Positions 32,901-40,565 of a DNA stretch of 64,000 nt are shown one piece after another. Position 1 is the stretch's first letter. Every line of letters starts with the position of its first letter. The notes beneath the pieces are model-generated. The model did no database searches. It saw only the letters and a program-made list of their open reading frames with translations, and was not told the origin of the DNA. The stretch is from contig NZ_CP048114.1 in the NCBI RefSeq assembly GCF_010093025.1, forward strand, positions 1,364,001-1,428,000, read 5' to 3'. The position numbers were made by a program, and so were the translations under genes. The stretch is from Edaphobacter sp. 12200R-103. Its GTDB lineage: Bacteria > Acidobacteriota > Terriglobia > Terriglobales > Acidobacteriaceae.

Positions 32901-33437
32901 AAGCCGGATTACTTCGACCGCTACAATACTTTCGTCCGGACAGCCTTCAACGGCTGGACCGTTACCGGAATCTGGACCGCAAACAGTGGCCAGCCATTCA
33001 ACATAACCACTGGAAATGACAACTACTTCTCCGGCCTTGGCCAGAATCGCCCGAGCATCATTCCGGGTAAGGACGCTCACACTCTGCCGCAGCATTCCCG
33101 CACAGCAGAGATGAAGCAATGGTTCGACACCAGCGCATATTGCCGTCCCGGCGTCGATGCCGGATGCCCCGGCGTAGGCCCCCTGGGTCTGCTCGGAAAT
33201 GCCCGGCCGAACCAGCTGGACGCTCCCGGCTACCGCAACGTCGATGCCTCTCTCTTCCGGACGTTCTCACTCCACGAGGCACTGCGCTTCCAGCTCCGCG
33301 GAGAGGTCTCGAACGTCTTCAACCTCGTCAACCTCGGAACCCCTTCTGCCTCGATGAACAGTTCCACCTACGGCCAGATCACCGGCAGCGGTGGACAGCA
33401 GCGCATCATTCAGGTTGGCGGAAGAATCCTGTTCTAG
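29925..33437 (+). CDS. TonB-dependent receptor with carboxypeptidase-regulatory-like N-terminal domain (Oar-like)
   Basis: 1170-residue outer-membrane receptor. A signal (to LAHAQ) is followed by an Ig-like CarboxypepD_reg domain (TATLSGTVMDSSGAVIPGATITLTQTDTNFVR... DGSYREEFLPVGPYKVTVNATGF). The plug domain (LPLVNRDTSRLLQLIPGVQ... VNGSTDGFVGQVAYYLDGG) and a long beta barrel follow. The C-terminus ends in a Phe after GGRILF, as for barrel insertion. Such proteins are the commonest large family in Terriglobales and probably import oligosaccharides, as SusC does, but no SusD-like gene is adjacent. Position after the GH2 enzyme suggests uptake of polysaccharide fragments. Confidence 0.94.
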   Translation: MHRPLFSRGWRFVLFAILAVLVGPLAHAQLSTATLSGTVMDSSGAVIPGATITLTQTDTNFVRVAKSKDDGSYREEFLPVGPYKVTVNATGFKSLEQSGIVLSVMQNASINFTLEIGGTTETISVSADVPLVNLGNSTLGQSVSNEEIDNLPLVNRDTSRLLQLIPGVQKVDTVNNLGYQELKVLVNGSTDGFVGQVAYYLDGGLNMTGLRNSGNQVPNPDAISQFNVVTNNFSAQLGKYSSAVVSVITKSGTNKFHGSLFEFFRDRNFNAVAHNAGANAIKSPYNLNRFGGTFGGPFRHDKDFFFGSVAAYRFRTAATNSGNLPSAAQIAGDFSENLPTDITKCTDTPSKDDNTHIKFLACDPATGKPFPGNKIPSNRIDPTAVNILNYLTTALNKEQKQPFRTGDTPYTYRVLESTPQQNEEYLIKTDHQINAAHRLTLSYFLLNYSVRQNLGGFTQAWSYSDYANKQQNANISDVWTVSPRTVNQLWLSYTRQNGGRNPVPNNSTLADFGSDFGVVGTPSRPNISVGGVQGFSLTQAITGPKAGANVYAIRDVLTTTRGKHSFYFGGEFGLEKDFQLTSLNNYGSFTFSTTNGAKFDRTTNGLSDFIMGIPVTMGQDTGLYANANWFNIAGFAQDDWRILPRLTINLGIRYDWQQAPTDPQRMQTNFSPGVQSHAFSDVSIIGTAKKLAPLGMLFPGDPGVPKGGAFTPLNHVSPRVGFAYDPYGDGKTVIHGAAGLFFGGISGNEWEFPSNYAPYAVRNTYRNVTSLTHPYSNDPTEFPTGTNPYPELAFDYKNSKATFLPLNQVVAFDPNYRWPYSIQLNFGFQQQLGNGFAFGASYVGSLSRKLPLYNDINGPVFNVTAQGTSGASCADKSQACGYANSSSTVNNRRRLNSMFGNSAADPMYSNVWIIRSNQNSNYNALQVVVEQRITHHISARGYYTWSKNLQSNSLDSTSGLNGVFVDANYPQLEYRQRASEDRRHMMTMSFVWKPDYFDRYNTFVRTAFNGWTVTGIWTANSGQPFNITTGNDNYFSGLGQNRPSIIPGKDAHTLPQHSRTAEMKQWFDTSAYCRPGVDAGCPGVGPLGLLGNARPNQLDAPGYRNVDASLFRTFSLHEALRFQLRGEVSNVFNLVNLGTPSASMNSSTYGQITGSGGQQRIIQVGGRILF

Positions 33438-33452
33438 GCCTCAACCCCTCTG

Positions 33453-33495
33453 CTCCCGGAGCGCGTACGTCCTGCGCTCCGGGAGTTTTTCTTTT
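33453..33495 (+). terminator. Rho-independent terminator after the TonB receptor
   Basis: CTCCCGGAGCGC (33453-33464) pairs with GCGCTCCGGGAG (33474-33485) across a 9-base loop, and TTTTTCTTTT follows immediately. A textbook terminator, and the end of the polysaccharide region. Confidence 0.9.
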
Positions 33496-33536
33496 AATGA
33501 CATGCGGACTCCGGCAGCCACCCACTCTCTACAAAG

Positions 33537-33585
33537 GTGTCATCCTGAGCGAAGCCCGAAGGGCAGAGTCGAAGGATCTGAGGTT
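33537..33585 (+). repeat. Dispersed intergenic repeat, short copy A
   Basis: Starts GTGTCATCCTGAGCGAAG and ends GTCGAAGGATCTGAGGTT, with a shortened centre (CCCGAAGGGCAGA). It is followed directly by the GTTCCCT array and then a degenerate second leading end at 33623 (GTGTCATCTTGCCCGG). It lies between the TonB receptor terminator and the M16 peptidase genes. Confidence 0.75.
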
Positions 33586-33591
33586 TCTGTT

Positions 33592-33619
33592 GTTCCCTGT
33601 TCCCTGTTCCCTGTTCCCT
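33592..33619 (+). repeat. 7-bp tandem repeat GTTCCCT, four exact copies
   Basis: Four identical GTTCCCT units follow copy A of the dispersed repeat. The gap from 33438 to 33744 holds only the terminator, these repeats and the promoter region for the M16 pair; no gene is seen. Confidence 0.8.
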
Positions 33620-33744
33620 GAAGTGTCATCTTGCCCGGAGGCCGAAGGGACGCAATGGAAAGCCCGCATTTACCAACCAACATCAACAAATTTGCAGCTT
33701 CGGTATAGTAAGACTTTCGGTGGTAGTTCTCTGGAGGTATCCAC

Positions 33745-35274
33745 GTGCCTGTTCGACGTGTGCTCGCAACCCTTATCCTTGGCATCGCTTTCGTCAGTAC
33801 AGCGCGGGCGCAGGACCTCGCCAGCTTCGAAAAACGCACGACGGTGAAGGTTCTTCCCAACGGCCTGACCTTAATCGTCTGTGAACGGCCCGAGGCTCCC
33901 GTCTTCAGTTTCTACACCCTCGTCGACGCCGGATCCGCTGACGACCCTCAGGGCGACAGCGGCCTCGCGCACATGTTCGAGCACATGGCCTTTAAAGGTT
34001 CGACCGAGATCGGCACGACCAATTACCCTGCCGAAAAAATCGCGCTCGCAAAAGTTGAGACAGCCTACGCCGCCTATGACGACGAATACCGCCAGCGCGT
34101 CGGACAGGACCCTGCAAAACTCGCACAGCTCAAAAAGGCTTTCGAAGACGCTCAGGCCGCGGCAGAAAAGTATGTCATCCCCAACCAGTTCTCCGAGATC
34201 GCCGAGCAAAACGGAGCCGTAGGCATCAACGCCTCCACCAGCGAAGACTCCACCCAGTACTTCTGGTCGATGCCATCCAACCGGCTCGAGCTCTGGGCCT
34301 ACCTCGAAAGCCAGCGCATCGCCCACCCGGTCCAGCGTGAGTTTTACAAGGAGCGCGACGTCGTGCAGGAAGAACGCCGCATGCGCATCGACTCCAACCC
34401 TATCGGCCGTATGGTCGAACAGTTCCTCGCCACCGCCTACGTCGCTCATCCCTACGGGCGCAGCGGCGTGGGCTGGGAGAGCGAGATCTCGCAGGTCAGC
34501 GCCACTGAAGCCGAGGCCTTCCACAAGAAGTATTACGTGCCGTCCAATATCGTCATCGCTGTTGTCGGTGACCTCAAGGCCTCCCAGACCATGCCTATCC
34601 TCGAGCGCTACTTCTCGAAGATTCCGCCTGGTCCAAAACCGACTCCCATGACCACGGTCGAACCGCCGCAGTTCGCGGAAAAGTCTGTCGTCATCCGCGA
34701 GGCCACGCAGCCCTTCTATCTCGAGGGCTACCATCGTCCCGATTATCGCGATCCTGACGACTCCGTTTACGACGCCATTACCGACATCTTCTCCAACGGC
34801 CGCACCGCCCGGCTCTATCGCTCGCTGGTACGCGATCAGAAGATCGCAGCCGAGGCCGAAGGCTTCTCCGGATTCCCCGGATACAAATTCCCCGGCCTCT
34901 TCGCCTTTTATGCCGTTCCCCTCCCTGGCCATACGCCCGGCGAGATGCGCACAGCCATCCACAAAGAACTCGATCGCCTGAAGACGGAAGACGTCACCGA
35001 CGAAGAGCTGCAGCGCTTCAAGACGCGTGCCCGCGCCGACCTGCTTCGTGGACTCGCCGACAACGAAGGGCTGGCGCACCAGCTCGCGGAGTATCAGACG
35101 CGCTACGGCGATTGGCGCCAGCTCTTCCGCGAGCTCGACAAGATCGATGCCGTCTCCAAAGCCGACATTCGCCGCGTGGCCAACAAGATCTTCGTCGACA
35201 GCAATCTCACCAGCGCGCGTATTGAGTACGTAGCATCAAAAACACCTGCCAAAAATCAGGGAGGTGCGAAATGA
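33745..35274 (+). CDS. M16 zinc peptidase (insulinase/PqqL-like), catalytic member of a pair
   Basis: 509-residue exported peptidase with signal VRRVLATLILGIAFVSTARAQ. The inverted zinc motif His-X2-Glu-His is intact: SGLAHMFEHMAFKGS (residues 76-80), with the third ligand Glu expected in the region after NYPAEKIALAKVETAYAAYDDEY. The start is GTG at 33745, with GGAGG about 7 bases upstream. The stop overlaps the start of the next M16 gene as ATGA, so the two are translated together. In this family one partner has the zinc motif and the other the Arg/Tyr pair. Confidence 0.93.
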   Translation: MPVRRVLATLILGIAFVSTARAQDLASFEKRTTVKVLPNGLTLIVCERPEAPVFSFYTLVDAGSADDPQGDSGLAHMFEHMAFKGSTEIGTTNYPAEKIALAKVETAYAAYDDEYRQRVGQDPAKLAQLKKAFEDAQAAAEKYVIPNQFSEIAEQNGAVGINASTSEDSTQYFWSMPSNRLELWAYLESQRIAHPVQREFYKERDVVQEERRMRIDSNPIGRMVEQFLATAYVAHPYGRSGVGWESEISQVSATEAEAFHKKYYVPSNIVIAVVGDLKASQTMPILERYFSKIPPGPKPTPMTTVEPPQFAEKSVVIREATQPFYLEGYHRPDYRDPDDSVYDAITDIFSNGRTARLYRSLVRDQKIAAEAEGFSGFPGYKFPGLFAFYAVPLPGHTPGEMRTAIHKELDRLKTEDVTDEELQRFKTRARADLLRGLADNEGLAHQLAEYQTRYGDWRQLFRELDKIDAVSKADIRRVANKIFVDSNLTSARIEYVASKTPAKNQGGAK

Positions 35275-36779
35275 GCCATCTCATGAATCGGTCTTCATGG
35301 ACAGCAGTGGCGGCAATCGCCATCAGCACCCTCCTTCCCAGCCCTCTTCTGGTCGCGCAGAGCGCTGCTGCGCCTGCCCATCCCTCAGCGGTGGCGCACG
35401 CACAGGTACAGCCCTGGAAGAAGATTCCCATCCCCGCACTGCCCGAGTTCAAGCCCGAGCAGCCAAAGCGCATTGAGCTCTCCAATGGCCTGGTCATCTT
35501 CCTTCAGGAAGACCATGAGCTTCCCTTCATCAACGGAAGTATCCTGATCCGCGGTGGCAGCCGCGATGAACCCGCCGGCAAGATTGGCCTCGTCTCCATT
35601 TACGGCCAGGCATGGCGTACCAGCGGTACCGCCACCATGGATGGAGACAAGCTGGACGATGTGCTTGAATCGAAGGCGGCGAGCATCGAAACCAGCGGAG
35701 GCTCGGCAAACACGTCACTACGATGGTCCAGCCTGAAAGGCGACTTCGACAGCGTCTTCGCCTCTGCGACCGACCTGCTCTTTCACCCGTCCTTTAAAGA
35801 AGACAAGCTCGCCCTTGCCCAGCGCCAGCTCTACACCAGCATTACCCGCCGCAACGACGACGCCAGCGATATCGCCATTCGCGAAGCCGTCAAGCTCGTC
35901 TACGGCCCCGAAAGTCCCTTTGCCCGTCAGCCGGAGTTCGCGACCGTTGCCGCTGTCACCATCGAAGACCTTAAGCAGTGGCACGATCGCACCGTCGTCC
36001 CTAACGAGATGATCATATCCGTCTCTGGCGACTTCAACTCGGCCGAGATGGAGAAGAAGCTTCGCGCCGCCTTTGAACCATTGCAGCGCGGTCCCGCTCA
36101 GGCATCCGAAAAGTTCACCTTTACCGATCCCAAACCCGGCATTCGCTTTGCGGAAAAGAATGACGTCAACCAGTCCAACGTACTGATCGTCGGCCTGGGG
36201 ACCGAGCGCCGAAACCCGGACTACTACGCTCTCAGCGTGATGAACGAAGTCTTCTCCGGCGGATTCGGCTCGCGCGTCGTCCAGAGCGTACGCACCCGGC
36301 TCGGACTGGCCTACTCCGTCGACGGCAGCTTCGGGGCTTCCTACGACCACCCCGGAATCTTCTACGTGATCGCCGGCACCAAGAGCGCCTCAACGGTCGC
36401 AGCCACAAAGGCGATGCTCGACGAGGTCAATCGCCTCAAGACCGTTCCTCCCACGCCTTCGGAACTTGCCAAGGCGAAGGACCAGCTCCTGAACTCCTTC
36501 GTCTTCCACTTCGACTCACCGGAAAAGACCCTCAACGAGCAGGTCACACTCGCTTTCTATGGGTATCCTCCGGACTTCCTTGATAAGTACAAGGCCGGGA
36601 TTGAAAAGGTCACCTCGGAAGACGTCGCCCGGGTCGCCAGAAAGTACGTAGACCCGGACAAGCTCGGTATCGTTGTGGTCGGAAATGAGGCCGAGATCAA
36701 GCCACCGCTCAACAGCCTCGGTAAGGTAACTGATCTCGACATCACCATCCCCCCACCGCCCGGCAAACCGTCGAAATGA
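35271..36779 (+). CDS. M16 family peptidase-like partner without the zinc motif
   Basis: 502-residue exported protein with signal RSSWTAVAAIAISTLLPSPLLVAQS. It keeps the M16 fold (FKPEQPKRIELSNGLVIFLQEDHELPFINGSILIRGGSRDEPAGK) but the zinc motif is replaced by LVSIYGQAWRTSGT, so it is not catalytic by itself. The C-terminal RTRLGLAYSVDGSFGASYD contains the Arg/Tyr substrate-binding pair typical of the non-catalytic M16 subunit. It overlaps the catalytic gene by 4 bases. Together they probably form a heterodimeric periplasmic peptidase. Confidence 0.92.
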   Translation: MSHLMNRSSWTAVAAIAISTLLPSPLLVAQSAAAPAHPSAVAHAQVQPWKKIPIPALPEFKPEQPKRIELSNGLVIFLQEDHELPFINGSILIRGGSRDEPAGKIGLVSIYGQAWRTSGTATMDGDKLDDVLESKAASIETSGGSANTSLRWSSLKGDFDSVFASATDLLFHPSFKEDKLALAQRQLYTSITRRNDDASDIAIREAVKLVYGPESPFARQPEFATVAAVTIEDLKQWHDRTVVPNEMIISVSGDFNSAEMEKKLRAAFEPLQRGPAQASEKFTFTDPKPGIRFAEKNDVNQSNVLIVGLGTERRNPDYYALSVMNEVFSGGFGSRVVQSVRTRLGLAYSVDGSFGASYDHPGIFYVIAGTKSASTVAATKAMLDEVNRLKTVPPTPSELAKAKDQLLNSFVFHFDSPEKTLNEQVTLAFYGYPPDFLDKYKAGIEKVTSEDVARVARKYVDPDKLGIVVVGNEAEIKPPLNSLGKVTDLDITIPPPPGKPSK

Positions 36780-36854
36780 GCGCAAGGAGGAGGCCGCAAC
36801 CCTGACCTGGCGGACGTTTTGGGGCCAGCTACATCCAACTCTAAAAAACCGGGC

Positions 36855-36962
36855 CCTCTGTAAACCCGTGTTCTCTAAAAACCCGTGTTCTCTGTAAACC
36901 CGTATCCTCTGTAAACCTGTGTCCTCTGTAGACACCCGTGTCATCCCGTAAACACCCGTGTC
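36855..36962 (+). repeat. Tandem array of about six 17-20 bp units abutting dispersed repeat copy B
   Basis: Units such as TTCTCTGTAAACCCGTG, TCCTCTGTAAACCTGTG and TCATCCCGTAAACACCCGTG follow each other and run straight into the leading end of the dispersed repeat (CCCGTGTCATCCTGAGC). The last units carry GTGTCATCC, the start of the repeat itself. In the 348-base gap between the M16 pair and glmU there is no gene. Confidence 0.75.
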
Positions 36963-37023
36963 ATCCTGAGCGAAGCATCTCGCAGCCTTATCGCGAGATG
37001 CGCAGTCGAAGGATCTGCGGTTT
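36958..37023 (+). repeat. Dispersed intergenic repeat, full copy B
   Basis: Full copy: leading GTGTCATCCTGAGCGAAG, an inner inverted repeat (CATCTCGC ... GCGAGATG around the centre) and trailing GTCGAAGGATCTGCGGTT. The same three-part structure occurs in copies at 40566, 48173 and 50328. The inner arms can form a hairpin. Confidence 0.8.
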
Positions 37024-37127
37024 GCTCGGAGCGGCAACAACACCCCTCTCTCGGAACTCCTTTCCATTGGATAATTTGAGCAGTTTCCGTACAGAGCCCA
37101 CACCCCGCCGTGAGAAGATTACCTCAC

Positions 37128-38549
37128 ATGAAACCGACAGACTTCGCCATCGCGATCATGGCCGCCGGCAAGGGCACGCGGCTCAAGACCAAACGCCCCA
37201 AGGTTCTCCACGAGATCGGCGGACGCGCCCTGGTGCTTCACGTCATCGCTGCGGCCCGGCAGGTCGTGGATGCCAGCAATATCTACTGCATCATCGGTCA
37301 TGAAGCCGACCGCGTTCGCGCCGCAGTGGAATCCACCGGCGTCCAGTTTGTCCTGCAGGCAGAACAGCGCGGAACCGGACACGCGCTCCAGATGGTCAAG
37401 GCCTTCTTCACGCTCGGCGGAACTGCGGTCCCGGAAAATCTTCTCGTCCTCTCCGGCGACGTTCCGCTCATCCGTCCCGAAACCATCGACCGTATCCGCC
37501 AGGTTCACCAGGCCGAGCAGGCCGCGATGACCATCCTCACCGCCGTTCCCGACGATCCTACAGGCTACGGCCGTGTCCTTCGCGCCCAACCCGGAACCGA
37601 TGCACCGGACGTTCTCGCCATTGTGGAGCAGAAGTCGCTCTCCCCTGACCAGCTCAGCACGCCTGAAATCAACTCAGGAATTTACTGCTTCCGGACCTCC
37701 GCTCTCTTTGAAAAGCTCGACCTGCTCGACACCAACAACGCCCACGGCGAGTTCTACCTTACCGACGTCGCCGCCATGCTTGTAGCGGACAACCAGCGAG
37801 TCGTGGCCGTCAAGGCCGACAGCGTCGACGAGGTCCTCGGCGCCAACACTATCGCCGAGATGATGCACCTGGACGCCGCCATGCGCCTCGATACTGCCCG
37901 TCGCCTGATGGCCTCCGGCGTCACCATCTTCCGGCCCGAGACCGCTGTCATCGACAACGAAGTCACGGTCGGTCCCGACACCGTCCTCGAACCGTACGTC
38001 CAACTCCTGGGTCGTACCACCATCGGCTCTGACTGTCGCATCCGCTCCTACTCCGTCATCCAGAACAGCACGCTGGGCGACAACGTGACCGTCCGCAACG
38101 GTTGCATTATGGACTCCGCCACCGTCGCCGACTCCGCGATCCTCGGCCCCTACGCTCATCTTCGCCCCGAAAGCCGCATCGGCGAGGGCGCTCACGTCGG
38201 CAACTTCGTTGAGACCAAGAAGGTCACCCTGGGCGCAGGCTCAAAGGCAAATCACCTCAACTATCTCGGGGATGCCGTCATCGGCGCGGGTGTAAATGTC
38301 GGAGCCGGCGCCATCACCTGCAATTACGACGGCGTCCACAAGCACCAGACCGTCATCGGCGACAACGTCTTCATCGGCTCTGACTCCACCCTCGTCGCCC
38401 CGGTTACCATCGAAGCCGGCGCCTATATTGCAGCCGGAAGCTGCATTACAGAGAACGTCCCTACGGAATCGCTCGCGCTCGGCCGCGCGAGGCAGGTCGT
38501 CAAGCCAGGGTGGGCCACAAGGAAGAAACAGGGCCAGGAAAGCCGCTGA
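37128..38549 (+). CDS. glmU: Bifunctional GlcNAc-1-P uridyltransferase / GlcN-1-P acetyltransferase
   Basis: Makes UDP-GlcNAc for peptidoglycan and lipopolysaccharide. The uridyltransferase N-terminal half has IAIMAAGKGTRLKTKRPKVLHEIGG, then QRGTGHALQMV and NLLVLSGDVPLI. The C-terminal left-handed beta-helix has hexapeptide repeats (VGPDTVLEPYVQLLGRTTIGSDCRIRSYSV, LRPESRIGEGAHVGNFVETKK), with NYLGDAVIGAGVNVGAGAITCNYDG near the acetyltransferase site. 473 residues is normal. The ATG at 37128 is preferred; GTG 18 bases earlier is possible. Confidence 0.96.
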   Translation: MKPTDFAIAIMAAGKGTRLKTKRPKVLHEIGGRALVLHVIAAARQVVDASNIYCIIGHEADRVRAAVESTGVQFVLQAEQRGTGHALQMVKAFFTLGGTAVPENLLVLSGDVPLIRPETIDRIRQVHQAEQAAMTILTAVPDDPTGYGRVLRAQPGTDAPDVLAIVEQKSLSPDQLSTPEINSGIYCFRTSALFEKLDLLDTNNAHGEFYLTDVAAMLVADNQRVVAVKADSVDEVLGANTIAEMMHLDAAMRLDTARRLMASGVTIFRPETAVIDNEVTVGPDTVLEPYVQLLGRTTIGSDCRIRSYSVIQNSTLGDNVTVRNGCIMDSATVADSAILGPYAHLRPESRIGEGAHVGNFVETKKVTLGAGSKANHLNYLGDAVIGAGVNVGAGAITCNYDGVHKHQTVIGDNVFIGSDSTLVAPVTIEAGAYIAAGSCITENVPTESLALGRARQVVKPGWATRKKQGQESR

Positions 38550-38707
38550 GCGGCCTCATTCCGGCCGCCCCAACAGATTTCTTCATCCCCGGAATCAGGA
38601 GCGCTATGTCACACACATCACACAGACTGTTCCCGCTTTTGCACACCTTCGTCTGTGCCCCTTCCGTGGTACCAACAAATTGTTCCGGTCATCGTAAAAT
38701 ACCGCGG

Positions 38708-38734
38708 TAAAGCCCTGATCGATTCTTCCGATAC
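38708..38734 (+). promoter_or_regulatory. Sigma-28-type promoter before the HD-GYP gene
   Basis: TAAAGCCC (38708-38715), an 11-base spacer and TCCGATAC (38727-38734) closely match the flagellar sigma-28 consensus TAAAGTTT-N11-GCCGATAA. Predicted start about 38741, giving a leader of some 30 bases. It links this signalling gene to the motility genes at 43-48 kb. Confidence 0.5.
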
Positions 38735-38773
38735 CTAGAAGAGGCGCAGCAGAGAGGGAGCCCCAAGAAACGG

Positions 38774-39853
38774 ATGTTACAGGAAAAGATCCTGGTCGTA
38801 GATGATGAAGAGCCGGTACGCGGCATCGTCGCTACTTTGCTGGAGCGTGGCGGGTATCATCCGGTCACTGCAGCGGGAGCGCAGGAAGCCATCGACCTCC
38901 TTGGTCAGGATCCCAACTACGCTCTTGTCCTGTCCGACATCATGATGCCGGGCACGGATGGCCTCGCTCTTCTGGATCGTATCTCGACCGATCACCCCGA
39001 TCTCCCGGTCATCATGTTCTCCGCCGTTCGCGACATTCAGGTGGCTACCAACGCCTTCCGCCGCGGCGCTTTCGATTACCTCATCAAGCCCTTTGAGCGC
39101 CGCCAGCTCGAAAGCGTTGTGGCCCGCGCTGCCGAACATCGCCGCCACCTGCAGCAGAACATCGCCTACCGGCAGCACCTGGAAGAGGTCATCTCCACGC
39201 GCACCAGCCGCCTGCGCGCCATCATGCAGGACCTGGAACGCAGCTACGACATCACCATCGGCGCTATGGGCGACGCGCTCGACCTTCGAGATCAGGAGAC
39301 TGAGGGCCACTCCAAGCGCGTTACCGCTTACACCATTGAGCTCGCCCGTTCCCTCGGAGTAGGACGGGACGAGCTGCGCACCATTGCGCGCGGAGCCTTT
39401 CTCCACGATATCGGCAAGATCGCTACCCCGGACGCCATTCTCCTGAAGCCTGGCCGCCTCGATGAGACCGAAACTGCCATCATGCGCGAGCACTGCCAGC
39501 GCGGCTATGAGATGTTGCGCAAGATTCCCTTCCTCTGCGACGCCGCCGAGATCGTCTACGCTCACCAGGAGCGATACGACGGCTCCGGCTACCCCCGAGG
39601 ACTCAGGGGAAACCAGATTCCGCTCGGCGCCCGCATATTCACTATCGCCGACACTCTCGACGCCATGACCTCCGATCGGCCTTATCGCAAAGGAACCACC
39701 TTTGCGACGGCTCGCGCCGAGATCATCCGCTGCTCCGGCACGCAGTTCGATCCCGCCATCGTAAACGTCTATCTCAAGATTCCCGATGAACACTGGGGCA
39801 TCGTCCGGAAGCAGACAGAAGAACCTGGCTACGACGCACTGACAACTCTTTAG
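38774..39853 (+). CDS. Response regulator with HD-GYP domain (c-di-GMP phosphodiesterase)
   Basis: 359-residue two-domain protein. The receiver (1-~120) has the acidic pocket in KILVVDDEEPVRG, phospho-acceptor Asp in LVLSDIMMPGTDG, and Lys in FDYLIKPF. A coiled linker follows. The HD-GYP domain shows GHSKRVTAYTIELARSLG, the catalytic FLHDIGKIATPD, and the GYP motif in HQERYDGSGYPRGLRG, then IFTIADTLDAMTSDRPYRKG. HD-GYP enzymes hydrolyse cyclic di-GMP in response to phosphorylation, often controlling motility. The partner histidine kinase is not in the window. It has its own promoter. Confidence 0.95.
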   Translation: MLQEKILVVDDEEPVRGIVATLLERGGYHPVTAAGAQEAIDLLGQDPNYALVLSDIMMPGTDGLALLDRISTDHPDLPVIMFSAVRDIQVATNAFRRGAFDYLIKPFERRQLESVVARAAEHRRHLQQNIAYRQHLEEVISTRTSRLRAIMQDLERSYDITIGAMGDALDLRDQETEGHSKRVTAYTIELARSLGVGRDELRTIARGAFLHDIGKIATPDAILLKPGRLDETETAIMREHCQRGYEMLRKIPFLCDAAEIVYAHQERYDGSGYPRGLRGNQIPLGARIFTIADTLDAMTSDRPYRKGTTFATARAEIIRCSGTQFDPAIVNVYLKIPDEHWGIVRKQTEEPGYDALTTL

Positions 39854-39926
39854 AATCTGCTCCCGTTTTAGAATTGATCAGGCTACAGTTTCGCCATTAA
39901 AAATGGTCTCGCCATTGAAAAAACCA

Positions 39927-39960
39927 TCATTCTGAGCGGATTGAAGAATCCCTGTATTTT
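39927..39960 (+). repeat. Degenerate dispersed-repeat fragment (copy G)
   Basis: ATCATTCTGAGCGGATTGAA resembles the leading half of the dispersed repeat (GTCATTCTGAGCGGAG). The trailing end is missing. The 275-base gap between the HD-GYP gene and the pterin dehydratase otherwise shows nothing I can name. Confidence 0.4.
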
Positions 39961-40128
39961 GCCTGTGGTGTCTACAGCACTCCGCGCAAAATATACCGAT
40001 CCCTCACTACGCTTGGGAATGCCACATCGAAAATTACATCTGAACAACGGCTCTCAGCTTAACGGTTTGCTCACTTCCCCACTTCGCTCTAGCATGCAGG
40101 AAACAGATTTCTACAGCCGGAGGTGACA

Positions 40129-40410
40129 ATGGCGGTTCTGGATCATTCTGAAGTGGAAACCTGGCTCAAGGAAGCCCCGAAATGGCATCTCGAATCCGGC
40201 AAGCTGGTTCGCGACTGGACCTTCCCGGACTTCGTTCAGGCAGTGGCGTTCGTCAACCGGGTAGCCCAGCTTGCAGAATCTGCCGGTCACCATCCCGATA
40301 TCGACATCCGCTGCAACAAGGTCAGGCTTACGCTCGTCTCACACGATGCCGGAGGAATCACCGCTCGCGACCTGACGATGGCCTCACGGATCAACCAGGA
40401 TCTTCCCTGA
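40129..40410 (+). CDS. Pterin-4a-carbinolamine dehydratase
   Basis: Small enzyme of 93 residues that dehydrates 4a-hydroxytetrahydropterin. The active-site motif is in LAESAGHHPDIDIRCNKVRLTLVSHDAGG, with the invariant His-His-Pro. An aromatic WHLESGKLVRDWTFPDFVQAVAFVNRVAQ lies before it. The ATG at 40129 has GGAGG (40119-40123) just upstream. It is the phhB/PCD family. Phenylalanine hydroxylase, its usual partner, is not in the window. Confidence 0.93.
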   Translation: MAVLDHSEVETWLKEAPKWHLESGKLVRDWTFPDFVQAVAFVNRVAQLAESAGHHPDIDIRCNKVRLTLVSHDAGGITARDLTMASRINQDLP

Positions 40411-40483
40411 CCAGGGTATCTCCGCTTACAAATAGAGGCTTTGTGTAGGACAAACCTTAAACCGTTTCTCCCAAGGTTTTCCC

Positions 40484-40565
40484 GAAATGCCATCCTTCGC
40501 GATACAGTTCTCGCACTCTCATGAAATGGCATCCTTCGGAGATACAGTCCTTGCAGCCTCATGAA
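40484..40565 (+). repeat. Two ~39-bp tandem units leading into dispersed repeat copy C
   Basis: Two diverged units of 39-40 bases begin GAAATGCCATCCTTCG (40484) and GAAATGGCATCCTTCGG (40523) and end CTCAT or CCTCAT; a third start, GAAGTGTCATCCTGACC, begins the full repeat at 40566. The units thus carry a mutated leading end of the repeat. This lies in the 390-base gap between the pterin dehydratase and recO, which shows no gene. Confidence 0.65.

Noticed and set aside
31530..33119. 529-codon minus-strand open frame in the TonB receptor gene
   Set aside because: Antisense to a well-supported receptor, Val/Gly/Glu-rich with no domain. A codon-bias shadow.
33871..35079. 402-codon minus-strand open frame in the M16 gene
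   Set aside because: Antisense to the catalytic M16 peptidase with the zinc motif. No recognisable protein features.
38550..38568. GCGGCC / GGCCGC hairpin just after glmU as a terminator
   Set aside because: Only a 6-bp stem and no T-run follows, so termination cannot be claimed.
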